Translations under genes and position numbers: made by a program
The notes under the pieces: model-generated
What the model was told of the DNA's origin: nothing
Database searches by the model: none
What the model saw: only the letters and a program-made list of their open reading frames with translations
Shown here: positions 34,564 to 45,072 of the stretch, piece by piece
How the letters are laid out: each line of letters begins with the position of its first letter
Numbering within the stretch: the first letter of the stretch is position 1
Assembly: GCA_023014335.1 (NCBI GenBank)
Contig: JAECYW010000002.1
Coordinates: 3,906,001-3,970,000 of the forward strand
Source of the DNA: Galerina marginata
Taxonomy: Eukaryota; Basidiomycota; Agaricomycetes; Agaricales; Galerinaceae
DNA length: 64,000 bases
Reading direction: 5' to 3'

Positions 34564-36876
34564 CTAACCAAAAATCTTCTTCCAGATCTCTTGACGAGCT
34601 CTTTGTCGTTCATGCTTTGCATTTCCGTCGCCGAGTATTGATTTGTTCTCAATCGCACGGCGGCTGAGGTAGGGCATCACCTGCCGAGGACAATTTTGTC
34701 AGAAGGTCTGGAACACGAGGTACGTAGGAGAGGCACTTACATCGGCCAAGGCGCCATAGGGGACGTATCTTTAATAAAATAAGAATTAACATCCAGCTTT
34801 CATGTCATTCTGATTATCACTTACTTAATAACGAAAGGCGTGTTCGAAATTATCCTGCTCACCACCCATTCCGTCAAATCATCGCTCATACCTAAATATC
34901 GAACCCCTTACAAATCATCCGCGAGAATTCAACCACGGCACGCACCATAAAGTTGCCCAATAGCCACTCTTTCAACAACCTCGTTTTGTAATTGGATAGG
35001 AACCTGCTCATTTCCGCCTAAACCAACAGAACCTGATACCCGACGATCTTCGACGGCCAAACCATTTCGAACCAGCTCCTTCATGATCAGCGCACAACTA
35101 CCCCAGTTGTGGGTGCCAAACAATATTCCAATGCCTGGTGCTCTAGGCTCGACTGCAGTGTCAATTTTAGTGTCCTTCGCGGCGCCAAGCCAGCCTGAAT
35201 GCCAGCTTTTCTTCCAAGTTGAAGTGACACTTGTACCATTGACATCATCACGACGACCCACGTCCTCCTTAACGGTTTTAATGAGCATAGCGACACAGTG
35301 GTTATACGCCTCGTCAGTTTCCTTCTTTTCAAGCCAAACAGGAGGAAGAATGTCGGGCGAAATCGAGAGCGATGGTCTGGGAGCAGTGACAGCAGTGTGT
35401 ATTTGGCCATGGGCACGATCGAACGCCAGAGCGGCTTCGTGAGCGGCTAGTTCGTGAGGGTGGTATGCGCCGCGAACGAGCTTCACACCAAGGGCGTAGT
35501 TGTTCTTCCGTGCGTCTTCGAGTGCCAGTGCAAGATGTGCTGGCGTTCTGCGTTAATTAAATGTCGTTATTAACGACGAAACGAAGAAGCGCGAAGCGTT
35601 ACCTTCTCAGATATGCTTGGAATGTCCCATAGACAAGAGGTTGAACTTGTGCCCCAGTACTGGAAGACTGATCAAGTGAATTAAACTCTCGCATAAGAGC
35701 CAGAGTGAGGGAATCTATAGCTGGCTGGTACCAACTACCATCCAAGACGTCAGCATAAAAAATAAAGGTCGCAAAAACCTTCCCGTACCTGTATTCAGCA
35801 TCCACAATCACCTTTACACCTCTCTCCTTCGCCCTCATGCATATTCTATACAGGTCGGCATATAACTCACGAATGTGCCGTATCTGGTCAGGAGTCAGTG
35901 GAGATACAGCAGCCTTCGAGTCCAAAATGGCAGCCATGTCGTCTATTCTAGGCGCCCCAGGAAACGGAATGCGCCCCTCGGGCGAAGGAGAACCCTTTCT
36001 TGAAGCAATAATGTGTGAGGACCAAGCGATAAGCGCGTGCGCGTCAGGCAGCAGCGCAGTCATCTTCACAGCAACCCATGTCCGCCTGCCTCTGCCCACC
36101 GCTGCTGCATCAACTGGAACGTGCCCTTGACCACTAACAACCCCACTTGCACCGTTCGAAAGTCCAGCCTCGAAATCCGCAGCCACGTCTATGCAATGAA
36201 GCATTTCATCGACGATGCGTTTACTCTGCGCGTCGTCTACATGGGAAGAAACAGAAGGCAAGGTTGAAGTTGATGAGTCCACACTGTTATCGGTAGAAGG
36301 AAGAGAAAAAGAGGCACTGCCACCGGTTGCCTCGTTCTCATCCACTTCTACGGAGTAGGCAAACAGAACGCCTCTGTTCGCTGCGCGGAGGGAATGTATG
36401 AGGGGTAGAGCTTCTTCTGCACTATCTGCGCCTACGAACTGGGTATTAAATGTATTAGATTTGGTGGGTGGCAATAGGATGAAGTCATGACGCACCTGAT
36501 TGAAGAAAGTTACTCGCACAAACGCTTCTGTGATTTGCTTAAGTCCCGGGACGGAAGAAAGCACAGAAAGGATCTTCGGCGATGCATCCACCAGTGCCGG
36601 TATGGAACACAGCGAATACACTGTATAAGCACGGACCAAAGACCCGAGCGACTTCGTCACATCCTCCTTCTTGTTCTCATCATCGGCAATGCTATCTGCA
36701 TAGATGCTAGACACGAGAAACGCAGAACCCAATGTGAGCGTGAACAAGGTAGTACGAGCCACGGCCCGTCGTGTTACTCCACCATGCCTGACGCTGCGGG
36801 ACCCGAGGCTCAACTGACGACTGCGCGTTAGCACTGGATATCTAAGCTTCAGAGAACCGAGGCTTGCACGGAGCAT
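34564..36876 (-). CDS. Proline dehydrogenase, mitochondrial
   Basis: FAD enzyme that oxidises proline to pyrroline-5-carboxylate in the mitochondrion, the first step in using proline as nitrogen source. I start at the ATG at 36876, which gives an Arg-rich presequence (MLRASLGSLKLRYPVLTRSR); the frame is open further upstream but without an ATG. A likely membrane-proximal stretch TTLFTLTLGSAFLVSSIY follows. Catalytic-barrel motifs are WVAVKMTALL, VDAEYSWYQPAID (across an intron), VYGTFQAYLRRTPAHLALAL, LGVKLVRGAYHPHE, GTHNWGS and AIGQLYGMSDDLTEWV. The frame seems to stop after LYGACRG at 34929, but splicing there adds three exons ending ADVMPYLSRRAIENKS ... EIWKKIFG at 34564, the normal family ending. 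A low-complexity Ser-rich insert interrupts the barrel. Confidence 0.9.
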
Positions 36877-37346
36877 GAGAATAGAGGAAAGAACTCGGGA
36901 ACATCGGTAGAGAGCCGGACTCGGTATTTTATTGCAGGACGGATCTTGGTGACGGTACGAATGCAAGCCTGGTTACGTCCCGTGATAAGATAAGATGAAA
37001 TTTAGACCACGCCGCATGCCAGATTGTCAGATATGCTCAAGGAAGTAAAATGGCACACAAAAAATATTATTGGTTTGGCCATGCGGTTGGGACCAAGCAG
37101 AATGTCGAAAGCAAGAAATACAGCGGTTGGATGTTGGTACACGAGAAAGTAAAGAGGTCGACCATCTTCTCAGCTCCTCCAAAGCCAGTCCACTCATCGA
37201 TAGTCCACCCACGATGCCAGCTTATTTTAGGAGCAGTTATTTAGGCTCGAGGATTACCATGATGTGAGAATGGCCGGCTGAACGCCGAGCTCCTCCCATA
37301 TTCTTAGAAAGTTCATCCGATAAAGAGGTGAACTCGTCATCGTGGC
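36877..37346. other. Intergenic, PRODH promoter and BCP1 3' end
   Basis: About 470 bp between two genes of the same strand. It holds the proline dehydrogenase promoter and the 3' flank of the BCP1 gene. I see no further gene. Confidence 0.4.
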
Positions 37347-38494
37347 TTAACCTCTTCCGAACATCTCGGCCATCCTCCCACCAAGCTCCCTGAGCATTTC
37401 GCCGCCTCCTGCGACCAGAACGACGCGTCCTCGAGTATCGAGACCAAAGGTATCGCGTGCTCGATTTTCTTGGACCAGCGTCGGAAGGGGCGCAACATAG
37501 GGATACGTCATGGAATGCAAGGCGGCCTGGCATGGACAAGGAGTTATTGTTTGAAATGCAGGGCGAACGCAATAAATTCAAACTTTTAGGAGAATGTCAT
37601 CTTCTGGGTGATATGGGTAAATCCCATCTGCAGGCCGTGCTGCACCATTTTGCTCCTCATCTGGAGGGCGGTGTTTCTTTTGTTTCTTCAGCGACGAGTT
37701 CGGTTCAGTTGGCCGTGACCGACGGGTCGAGGCGGAATTCGCAAGTATGGACTCTTCGTCTTCTGAAAGGTGGTAAACACGCGAAATAAAGACCAGATGT
37801 GTAAATTGGTATGGCTCTCCCTAGTAAGCCGATGTTCAAGATTCAGCATTGGAGTGGAGAGATGATGAAAATAGTTACGTCAGCGTTTGCCCACTTCACT
37901 TCGTCTGCAAGCATATTGTACATCGGGGGCACGACCTGAACTGGCATGTTGATCAGACGTTCACATAGCACGAGGCCCACATGAGCCTCCGATTGTGAAA
38001 AAAGAGCCTTGAGGGTTGAATGGAACGCTGGGTCGTGCGCCTCGGTCACCGAGAGAAGATAGTTCGCGATGGCTTTTACCGAGGTGTTTTGCTATTGAAT
38101 ATATTCAGTCATCGACCATGGGAGACAAGAATAACGGTGAGCGCACGTGGTGGAGGTGCATGTTAAGCAGGGTAAAGAGCGCGTACGGATCGCTCTCGAT
38201 GCCGTCCGTCTTGATAGTCGTTCCTACCGTTGGCTGCGAGAGTACAAGCTCTGTTAGCTCATGCACGTACAGTTGCTCCGCGTCGCGCTGGAAAAGCTGC
38301 GTGAGCAGCCGCTTGATGGCGTGGTAGTCGACATTGGGGTTCGGGTCGAAGAACTCGAAGGATACATCGACAAGGCTCTGCCAGGAAGTCCGAGTGAGAA
38401 AATTGCACTAGGAGAAGGACAAGTTACTTACGACGTCTGAGGAGGAGGATTCGTTGCCGTCGTCGTCGTCTGATGCTTGCTTTCGTTTTGGCAT
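37347..38494 (-). CDS. BCP1: BCP1/BCCIP family protein
   Basis: Conserved nuclear protein. Yeast Bcp1 acts as chaperone and export factor for ribosomal protein Rpl23 and for Mss4, and the human homologue BCCIP binds BRCA2 and p21. The ATG at 38494 begins MPKRKQASDDDDGNESSSS, an acidic low-complexity start. The family core follows: VSFEFFDPNPNVDYHAIKRL, LTQLFQRDAEQLYVHELTEL and TTIKTDGIESDPYALFTLLN. Next come HDPAFHSTLKALFSQSEAHV, GLVLCERLINMPVQVVPPMY and LADEVKWANAD. A Lys-rich insert carries SSLKKQKKHRPPDEEQ. The last exon gives MTYPYVAPLPTLVQENRA and ends at 37347. About four introns; start and end both fit the family. Confidence 0.8.
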
Positions 38495-39683
38495 GGTTTA
38501 TGAGGAAGAGGATCGATCTCTATCTCCGGTTTACGCCAACAATTCTCACTCAATGTTATCTTATCTTATCTATACTTCCGGGTCCCGACCCTTGCAAAAT
38601 TCAAAACGCCTTTCAAGTTCAACCTCTTCCGAAAACATACGAAAAACATGCGAAGAACTTTCTTCCACTGTCGACTCTTTCTTCACTGGCTCCACACACT
38701 GCACGGTCTTCCACCCTGACGTCGAACTGAGCTGTACATATCATTTCTTTCTCTCGGTGATATCCCGGAATGCCAACTATTTAGTGTTGCCAAGATTTTC
38801 GTGCCTCTGTCTTCTTGTCTTCGCAGTGATGGTCGTTTGACATGACGAAATCGTTTAGCAGCTTTCAAGGTCATACCAGTCGTCCAATGGTTATCATCGC
38901 CGGGACAGGTTTCAGCGTTTGGAATGCACAAATCGGAAATAGTGGAGTCGCCCCAGCCAGGGTTCATGGATGATGGGTAGCTTGTGGATAAAAAGGCTTG
39001 GACCGTTACAGGGGGTACCGTCGATGCGGTCGACGCTCGACCAGATACAGATGTAAAGCAGATTCATACTTCAGGTGATGTGCTGAGCCTATTTCCTTTG
39101 ATGGAAACAATTCTAACATGGAGGAAACATAGTTGGCCGATTCTCCTTTGACCCACCGTCGGGTCGCACAAAACGCGCCGCTCGCGTGGGTTCAACCGCA
39201 GCTTTCCTGAAATATGTGGTAAACCCTCCCCTTCGCAAGTAATGCCGCTCTTTCGAGTGGGCCTTGTGACACCACTTCTCCTTCTGTCCGCTGTTCATTC
39301 TTCATTGCTTCAAGACACCACGATCGACCTTCTTTCCATCATCAGATCCCCTCCCCTCTCCAAGGACACGGTTCGGTATTTTCGCATACCCGGCAAGCCA
39401 CTAAGAAACGCAACGCTATTCTAGTCCTCGAGGACCCTTCTTTTGAGTTGGAAGACGGAACCCCCCAGGACACTCGGAAGCGGTGCAATACATTCTGGGC
39501 TGCTGCCCCGCAATTATGTTTCTTGACATCTGCACCTACCTGACATGTGATCAGATGTACCGTCTGCCCACGATCGAATCAAATCTCAATGTAATTGAGC
39601 TTGTACGTACCAGGGCTTTAAAAGCGCATACGCCATTAAATGCCTTGCCAAGCCGCGTTTCCCTTCTGGCTTCCCCCATTACC
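38495..39683. other. Divergent intergenic region with possible broken small ORF
   Basis: About 1.2 kb between the BCP1 start and the first exon of an MFS permease. A 60-codon frame at 39242-39424 has a signal-peptide-like start (MPLFRVGLVTPLLLLSAVHS). It runs to a stop just where a second frame (LVLEDPSFELEDGTPQDTRK) opens, offset by one base, so a small secreted-protein gene may have decayed here. A TTTAAAAG box lies about 65 bp before the ATG at 39684. Confidence 0.35.
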
Positions 39684-39833
39684 ATGTCTTCCTCCGACTC
39701 CAAGCACAGCGAAGACCTCAAGATTGATCATGAAGACCTCAAGGTCGAGGATATTGAGAAAACTGACCCTCCAGCCCTCGATGCTCACTACACCACCAAA
39801 GTGGAAAAATTCGGCCTAGATGTTTTTCGTTGA
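39684..39833 (+). CDS. N-terminal exon of a Dal5-type MFS permease, separated from its body
   Basis: The ATG at 39684 sits in a good context (ACCATGTC) and encodes MSSSDSKHSEDLK, then VEDIEKTDPPALDAHY. The intact MFS permease at 49291-51253 starts MHSFDSKRSSDLRIEDVEK, then VKPPALDAHYD, so this is the N-terminus of a close paralogue. Similarity stops at the DAHY codons (39791); the next residues TTKVEKFGLDVFR are unrelated and a stop follows at 39831-39833. The rest of a matching permease begins at 46865 with YDPVFVKKT, which continues the paralogue (YDSAFISRT). The 7 kb between them is a transposon-like block. I infer an insertion that split the gene; two independent gene remnants are the alternative. 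Confidence 0.65.
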   Translation: MSSSDSKHSEDLKIDHEDLKVEDIEKTDPPALDAHYTTKVEKFGLDVFR

Positions 39834-40008
39834 CTGCTGTATAATGTAGTTAGCTCAGGTCATAACGTGAATAAATTAATGTCTCACTGATGTTGGGCCT
39901 TGAGAAGGTAATTGCGATGTCGAACAGGATTGTCCAAGCGATGTTGGCCGGTTACCATAAATGGATGTTGTGGCTACGGTCAGACTCACATTCTCACAAC
40001 CTTATCGC

Positions 40009-40064
40009 TAGTCTCGGATACCCAGCCTCTTTGGGCGCCCAAAGAGGCTGGGTATCCGAGACTA
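40009..40064. repeat. Perfect 56 bp palindrome flanked by 9 bp direct repeats
   Basis: Arms 40009-40036 and 40037-40064 are exact reverse complements with no loop; the outer ends are TAGTCTCGG and CCGAGACTA, and the centre is GGGCGCCC. The 9-mer CCTTATCGC lies directly on both sides (40000-40008 and 40065-40073). This is the signature of an insertion that made a 9 bp target duplication. Confidence 0.95.
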
Positions 40065-40184
40065 CCTTATCGCATTGTCGTTGGCCACTGCTCTACAAAC
40101 CCTTCGTTTTCCAACGCTTTGCTGGCCTCAAACAGTCTTAAAGGTCAAATCTTCGTCATGGCATCAACATCAGTGACCTTCTCC

Positions 40185-40923
40185 CATGTCTCCTGCTCAG
40201 TCGGCCGCTGCAAATGATATTGTCTTCTCGGTCAAGGTCCCACCGGGAGTGAGGGTACGTCTTCATTCTCTTCCATCTAATTCCCTCTACTAAAACCTTT
40301 GTTACCAAGATTTTTAATGTTAACATCTCTTTCACAGGAGAGCTGTGCACTGCGAACGACGGCACCACCGCCAACAATCCGGATGCTGCCAAAATGTCGC
40401 ACCGCTTCCGTTCTCTTCCAGAAGACGCCGCAGTCGAGGACTCTGTAACTGAATCAGACCCAGAGCATGACGAGGAGATGGAGGTATGTAAAGACTCGAG
40501 GATTTCTTGCAATATTCATGGTATAATTAGGCCACTATGTCTCGTTTGGCTGCAAAATCTCGAGAAGCTCCCCGCGAGGGCGACCTGACTCGCAATGAAG
40601 ATCTGGTCATTGAGGTATGTATTTCCTTCTTGCTCTTTTATATTCTCTGATTTCTTACCTTAGGCTACAGATTCCGAAGAAAATGAGCTTGAAATCGGAA
40701 AGGCACTTCCACGCAAACATCAGCAGGTTCGTTGTTCGCCATTACTATCATACATATTTATTTTACTTATTAGAAAACAATAGGAGAACTTTGCCTTGAA
40801 AAGAAAAGCAAGTGATAATCTAGACGACGTGCTTGAGCGGCCATCGCTCCGCAGGGCCTTCCTCGCTCACGGACCCGATAGTGACGACAGCCCCCTTCCC
40901 CAGCCCACCTCTCATCGTCGGTG
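40185..40923 (+). CDS. Small transposon-associated protein, unknown
   Basis: I do not recognise the family. The most consistent splice chain starts at the ATG at 40185 (MSPAQSAAANDIVFSVKVPP). It joins LCTANDGTTANNPDAAKMSH and EDSVTESDPEHDEEME, then SRLAAKSREAPREGDL, then ATDSEENELEIGKALPRK. It ends ENFALKRKASDNLDDVLER ... PLPQPTSHRR with TGA at 40921-40923. Introns are short GT-AG. The product is hydrophilic with alternating acidic and basic patches and no membrane segment. Its end overlaps the end of the opposite-strand transposase-like gene by 12 bp, so the two genes are tail to tail. The first intron acceptor is uncertain; an alternative start is the internal Met of MSHRFRS. Confidence 0.45.
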
Positions 40924-43900
40924 ACGCTTCCTGGCCGGATTTCTGTCCACCATTTCTTCATTCTCTCCGTTATCTTCTTCTTCAACATCATCTGTATCAC
41001 TCTCGTCTTCCATTTCCTGTCTCTTGCGCTTCTCGGCCTGTTTTTTAGCCATGGTCGCCTTCCTCTTCTCTTGCGTCTGTGCTCGCTTGGTTGTCTGGGT
41101 TACTCGCAGTACCGTTGCTAATTTTGTGTGAAATTCTTTCCGATCATTATGTAAAGGCTTGGGTTCAACAAGCTCTCGAGGCAGGACTCGACGGAGTAGT
41201 GTTGCATTGTGGATGGCATATGTATTGACAATAAAGTGATCATCGTCTCTATGCTCGATGAGTTTCTCTTCTTTGGATGTTTTCCTGCGTTCTTGGACTT
41301 GATTCCGAAGTAGAGTGGCCTCACAAGATGCAAGCCGGCAGTCATGCTGCACAGATATTTTGAAAAGGATTTCTGTTGATTTGATTAAAGCATACTTTGG
41401 ACACGTATTCGCGGGTCGACGGAGGACGGGGAGATTGAAATCTGGATGAGGCGTTGTTGTGAGGAGGAATACCTCGACGGTTATCCAGCCATTCTTGGAG
41501 CCATTTTGGTATGATAAGATCTCTGCGATTCGTCCGGCGCTGTTCGTGTTGTTCTCGGCCTTAAAAAATATCCAAGATCCTTTTCGGCACACGTCCTCTG
41601 ACTGGGCAACAACTGTAAGCCCATGACGCCAACTCGATCCTGTGGAACCACTGGGATCCAGTGTTAATCTCTTGCTTGCTAATGTCTCGTCCCAAGACAT
41701 AGAAGGATTCTTAGCTTTTCCTGCAACCCGGATGTCACCAGAGTTACGCACGGTCGGTGGCACCCAACCTAGATGCCGCTGAACTATAGGATGTTTTTGA
41801 AGTATCTTGAGAACACTGTGGCCTGCATGGACCCACTCGTCACCTTGCTTCCAGTAGCCGCCACTTAAGAAGTGTTTCAACCGATCCATCGACGAGAATT
41901 TATAGGCAATATCTCGACTAGGCGCCTGGTGATTGCTGTATATTGAGCACAGGCGGAAGATAGCATTGAAACATTCAAATATTTCTGTTGAATTCCGGAT
42001 AGCGGGACCAAAGCGCTTTATGTCTTTTGTGAGGTGCGCTAAAAGATGGAGTTTAATCTTGATTATGATTTTGGATGGGTCAATGGCGGCAAAAGCATCG
42101 AGAAGATTACCGACGAGTACTTCCAGGTCTTTCAAGTACTGGTCCATGTCGTCGATCTCCGGAACCCAGAGAAGTGCTCCCAGTGCACCGGCTGCTTTGA
42201 CGAGTTCAAATTCTTGTGGACTGACCAGATCATGAAGATGAAAGGCCATGGTCTGCATAAGGGTTTTGAAATGCTTTCCAATGAGATTGTTTCGGTACTG
42301 GATCATGTATGCTGCGCGTAGTGGAGGGACAGTCAGTCCGTCAAGATCAGTTGATTGTAGGCGGATAGCAAATGTTGCTCGGTCGGCGTCACTCCAGGAA
42401 AGGTTCATAAGGTGCCAGATATATTTCATAATCCCAAGTAAAATGGTATGGAGAATTTCGACGGGGGTGTCTTGCGTTGGATCCAGCCCATGAATCTCCA
42501 GTAAGGGGTTGAATTTCTCGCCAGGTTGGTCCTTAAGCCATTGCATAAGCTCTTCAGAGATTGACTGAGCAGATCGCGAGGGATCACTGCTTTTCATTTC
42601 ACGTGCCTTTTGAATAAGAATGTCGATCCAATATTGAGTTATCTTGTCCTTGGTTCCTGTGGCAGTCTGTAAATCGGTGACTTGCTTCTCAATTCCTTGA
42701 CTGGCCAGCAAAAGTTGCTTCTCTAAGCAGACCTTCGTCTCAGCGGCTGTTCGAGGAATGCCGGCAGAGTATAACGAATGGTAACCTTCATCTGACTCCG
42801 TAAAATCATGTGGCCCTCCAACCTTGCACTTTCGACAACCACAATTTGCATTACCGCCCATGTGAGAGGCCTCTTCCGATTGTTGCGGATTGTCTGCCGG
42901 GAGGGCTGGAACACGAAGCCTAACGCAGCAATTCCGCTTGGTGTGAGCATTGAAGCATCGAATCGGATTGGTATGCGTGTCATTGATCTGATCACGAAGT
43001 GCTGCAAATTGTTCTGGGGAGGTTGCGTTAGGGGAGGTGGAAACAAAACGAACAAAGTATTCCTGTTGAAGAAGTCGACCAGGGATATTGGAATTTGCCA
43101 TGTAAATGTTTATATGCTTGTTGTATTGCTTGGACTTGTTGCCGGAGACATCGTCGCACCAGAGAGGGAGCATGATGGTATACATGTCATCTCCTTTAGA
43201 AATCTCTCGAAGCGGATTGGGCATCTTGGGTACGACCGAACCATCAACCCAGATCATCTTTGCTTCAATGTCTTCGTAGTTTCGATTAAACTCAGCTGAG
43301 TCAATGACCTTATTTCCGCTTTCCGAGTCAATTTGGCACCCACGTCCAGTGACCTTGACCAATGAACAACGAGCTGTAAGTTTCTTATCCCGAATAACCC
43401 AGTCATGAGGAATGACATATTGTCCTGACTTCAGTTCCGCAACTTCTTCAATGTAAAACTGGCGCAGACCATTCACATACATTGGCGTTAGCTCAGACGG
43501 AGCAAATTCCTTCCATCGGTCCGCCTGCCAAGTTTCAGATATTGGTCCTGTGGTCTCCTCGGGATAGGGGTTGATGTGCTTGGCGACCTCTGGATTAGCG
43601 TAGTCCAATGAAACTGACTGGCGTATATCATTGACGTAGAAGGTATTTCCAAGCATAGACTCGTGCATGTGAGGTTCTGTTCCAACGAGTCCTCGGAGTT
43701 TACCTTGGACTTTGCGGAATGCATCATACGAGGGCGTTGACGAAACCCCACATTCCTTCATGACCCACAGAAACATCCGGAGAAGGTTACTTGAAAGACG
43801 AAGGCGAGGTAAGTTGTCTAAAACGTCGAGGAGCATGATCTGAGGGGTATTGAGTCCATGAGTCAAGCAGCCTCATTGATTAAAGATAGAGATACATACT

Positions 43901-44550
43901 GTTTTGTTTGGATAGGGAAAGTAATCACGGTCTGTTTGGTTATTGTCGAAGTGGTTCTGGATTTCTTCGTCGTCATGCTCTTCATGGGAGTCCAGCCTGC
44001 CCTCAAGGCCGTCAATAAGATCAGTAATATCATCTTCCTCTTCAATCCCCAAGATATCTTCATGTTGAGCCTGTTGAAGGAGCTGATTAAAGTGGTCGAG
44101 TAATTGTTGTCGCTTTCCCAGTGCGTCATGGGGTTGAATTGGTTCAATACCTGCAGGAATTTGTGGTTGCCAGTGATTGTCCGCGGCATGGAGGTCAGCC
44201 TGAGCATTAGTGTATGGTAAATCGATGCCCGGGGCTTCGAGAGTATCGGGATGTGCTGGAGGAGCAAACATTCCGAGACGAGATGCTCGTATCCGATCGA
44301 GAAGAATGTTGCCAGAATGCGGTTGTATAGCTCGTGCGTTTGCAAGTGCGTCAAGTTGAGCCTGCCTAGCGCGTTCCTTCTCCTCACGTTCCTGTTTCCA
44401 TTGAAGACGTGTCGCATGATAATCCGACTCAAGGTGTTTCCCTATTGAAGTGTATTTTATCCAAGAACCTACGCCAATCGGATCGCAGGCCAAGCAGATT
44501 TGACATCGGACTAGTTTTTTATCAGTCAGGTGTTGTTCCACTCCTGCATC
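40912..44550 (-). CDS. Zinc-finger transposase-like protein of CACTA-type element
   Basis: Over 1,150 residues. An N-terminal zinc-binding region (CQICLACDPIGVGSWIKYTS ... HLESDYH, Cys2-His2 spacing) is followed by a coiled coil (WKQEREEKERARQAQLDAL). After an acidic linker and a 60 bp intron (43840-43899), the large exon encodes LPLWCDDVSGNKSKQYNKH, IYMANSNIPGRLLQQEYFV, a Cys-rich GGNANCGCRKCKVGG, DTPVEILHTILLGIMKYIW and a long helical C-terminus. It ends in the basic EKRKRQEMEDESDTDD ... ARKRHRR. The arrangement resembles transposases of CACTA/EnSpm and Plavaka-type elements, which are abundant in basidiomycetes; I infer the function from that. The frame is long and free of stops, so it may be recent. 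The true start is unresolved: no ATG lies in frame before 44550, and an AG acceptor at the exon edge suggests another upstream exon. Confidence 0.6.
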
Positions 44551-45072
44551 CAAACTTCAGTTTTACGACCACTTAAGTATGAACAAGTTATACAATACCT
44601 GGCGGCAATGGACCCCGTTCTCGTGGCATGGCTGTATCGTGTCTGTGTGAGGCAAGAACTTGAAGGTAGAAGGATTGGATGCAGAAATTTAGTCGCTCTG
44701 ATTGGGCTGCAACTCAAATGCGAAAATAATAATGACATTATGTATTGGCGGAAAAGGCCACTGTTGGCCCAAGGTGAGAGTGACAATGTCGACGATGTCG
44801 CGACGCAGTGCTGTGTGAAAAATAGATCAGGTGACTACAAACTGACGCGGACGCGCATGTGTGCCACCGCTTCATTTTCAACTTGTCTTTGCATTTACAT
44901 CTGGCCTTCGTTGCTTTCCCTCCCTTGCTTTTACAGATGCAACTAAGCGGGCCTTCGCAAATTGGGATAGGCCAAAGTACAAATTTGGTCTGTGGGCCTT
45001 GCCCCAAGGAAGGTATAAAACCAACTGTGTTTTTTGTTCAGCTCACTGACTTTTATTTTCGCAACACCCGCA

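Noticed and set aside
38454..38840. 128-codon open frame on the + strand
   Set aside because: It overlaps the 5' end of BCP1 antisense and the rest has no domain; treated as chance.
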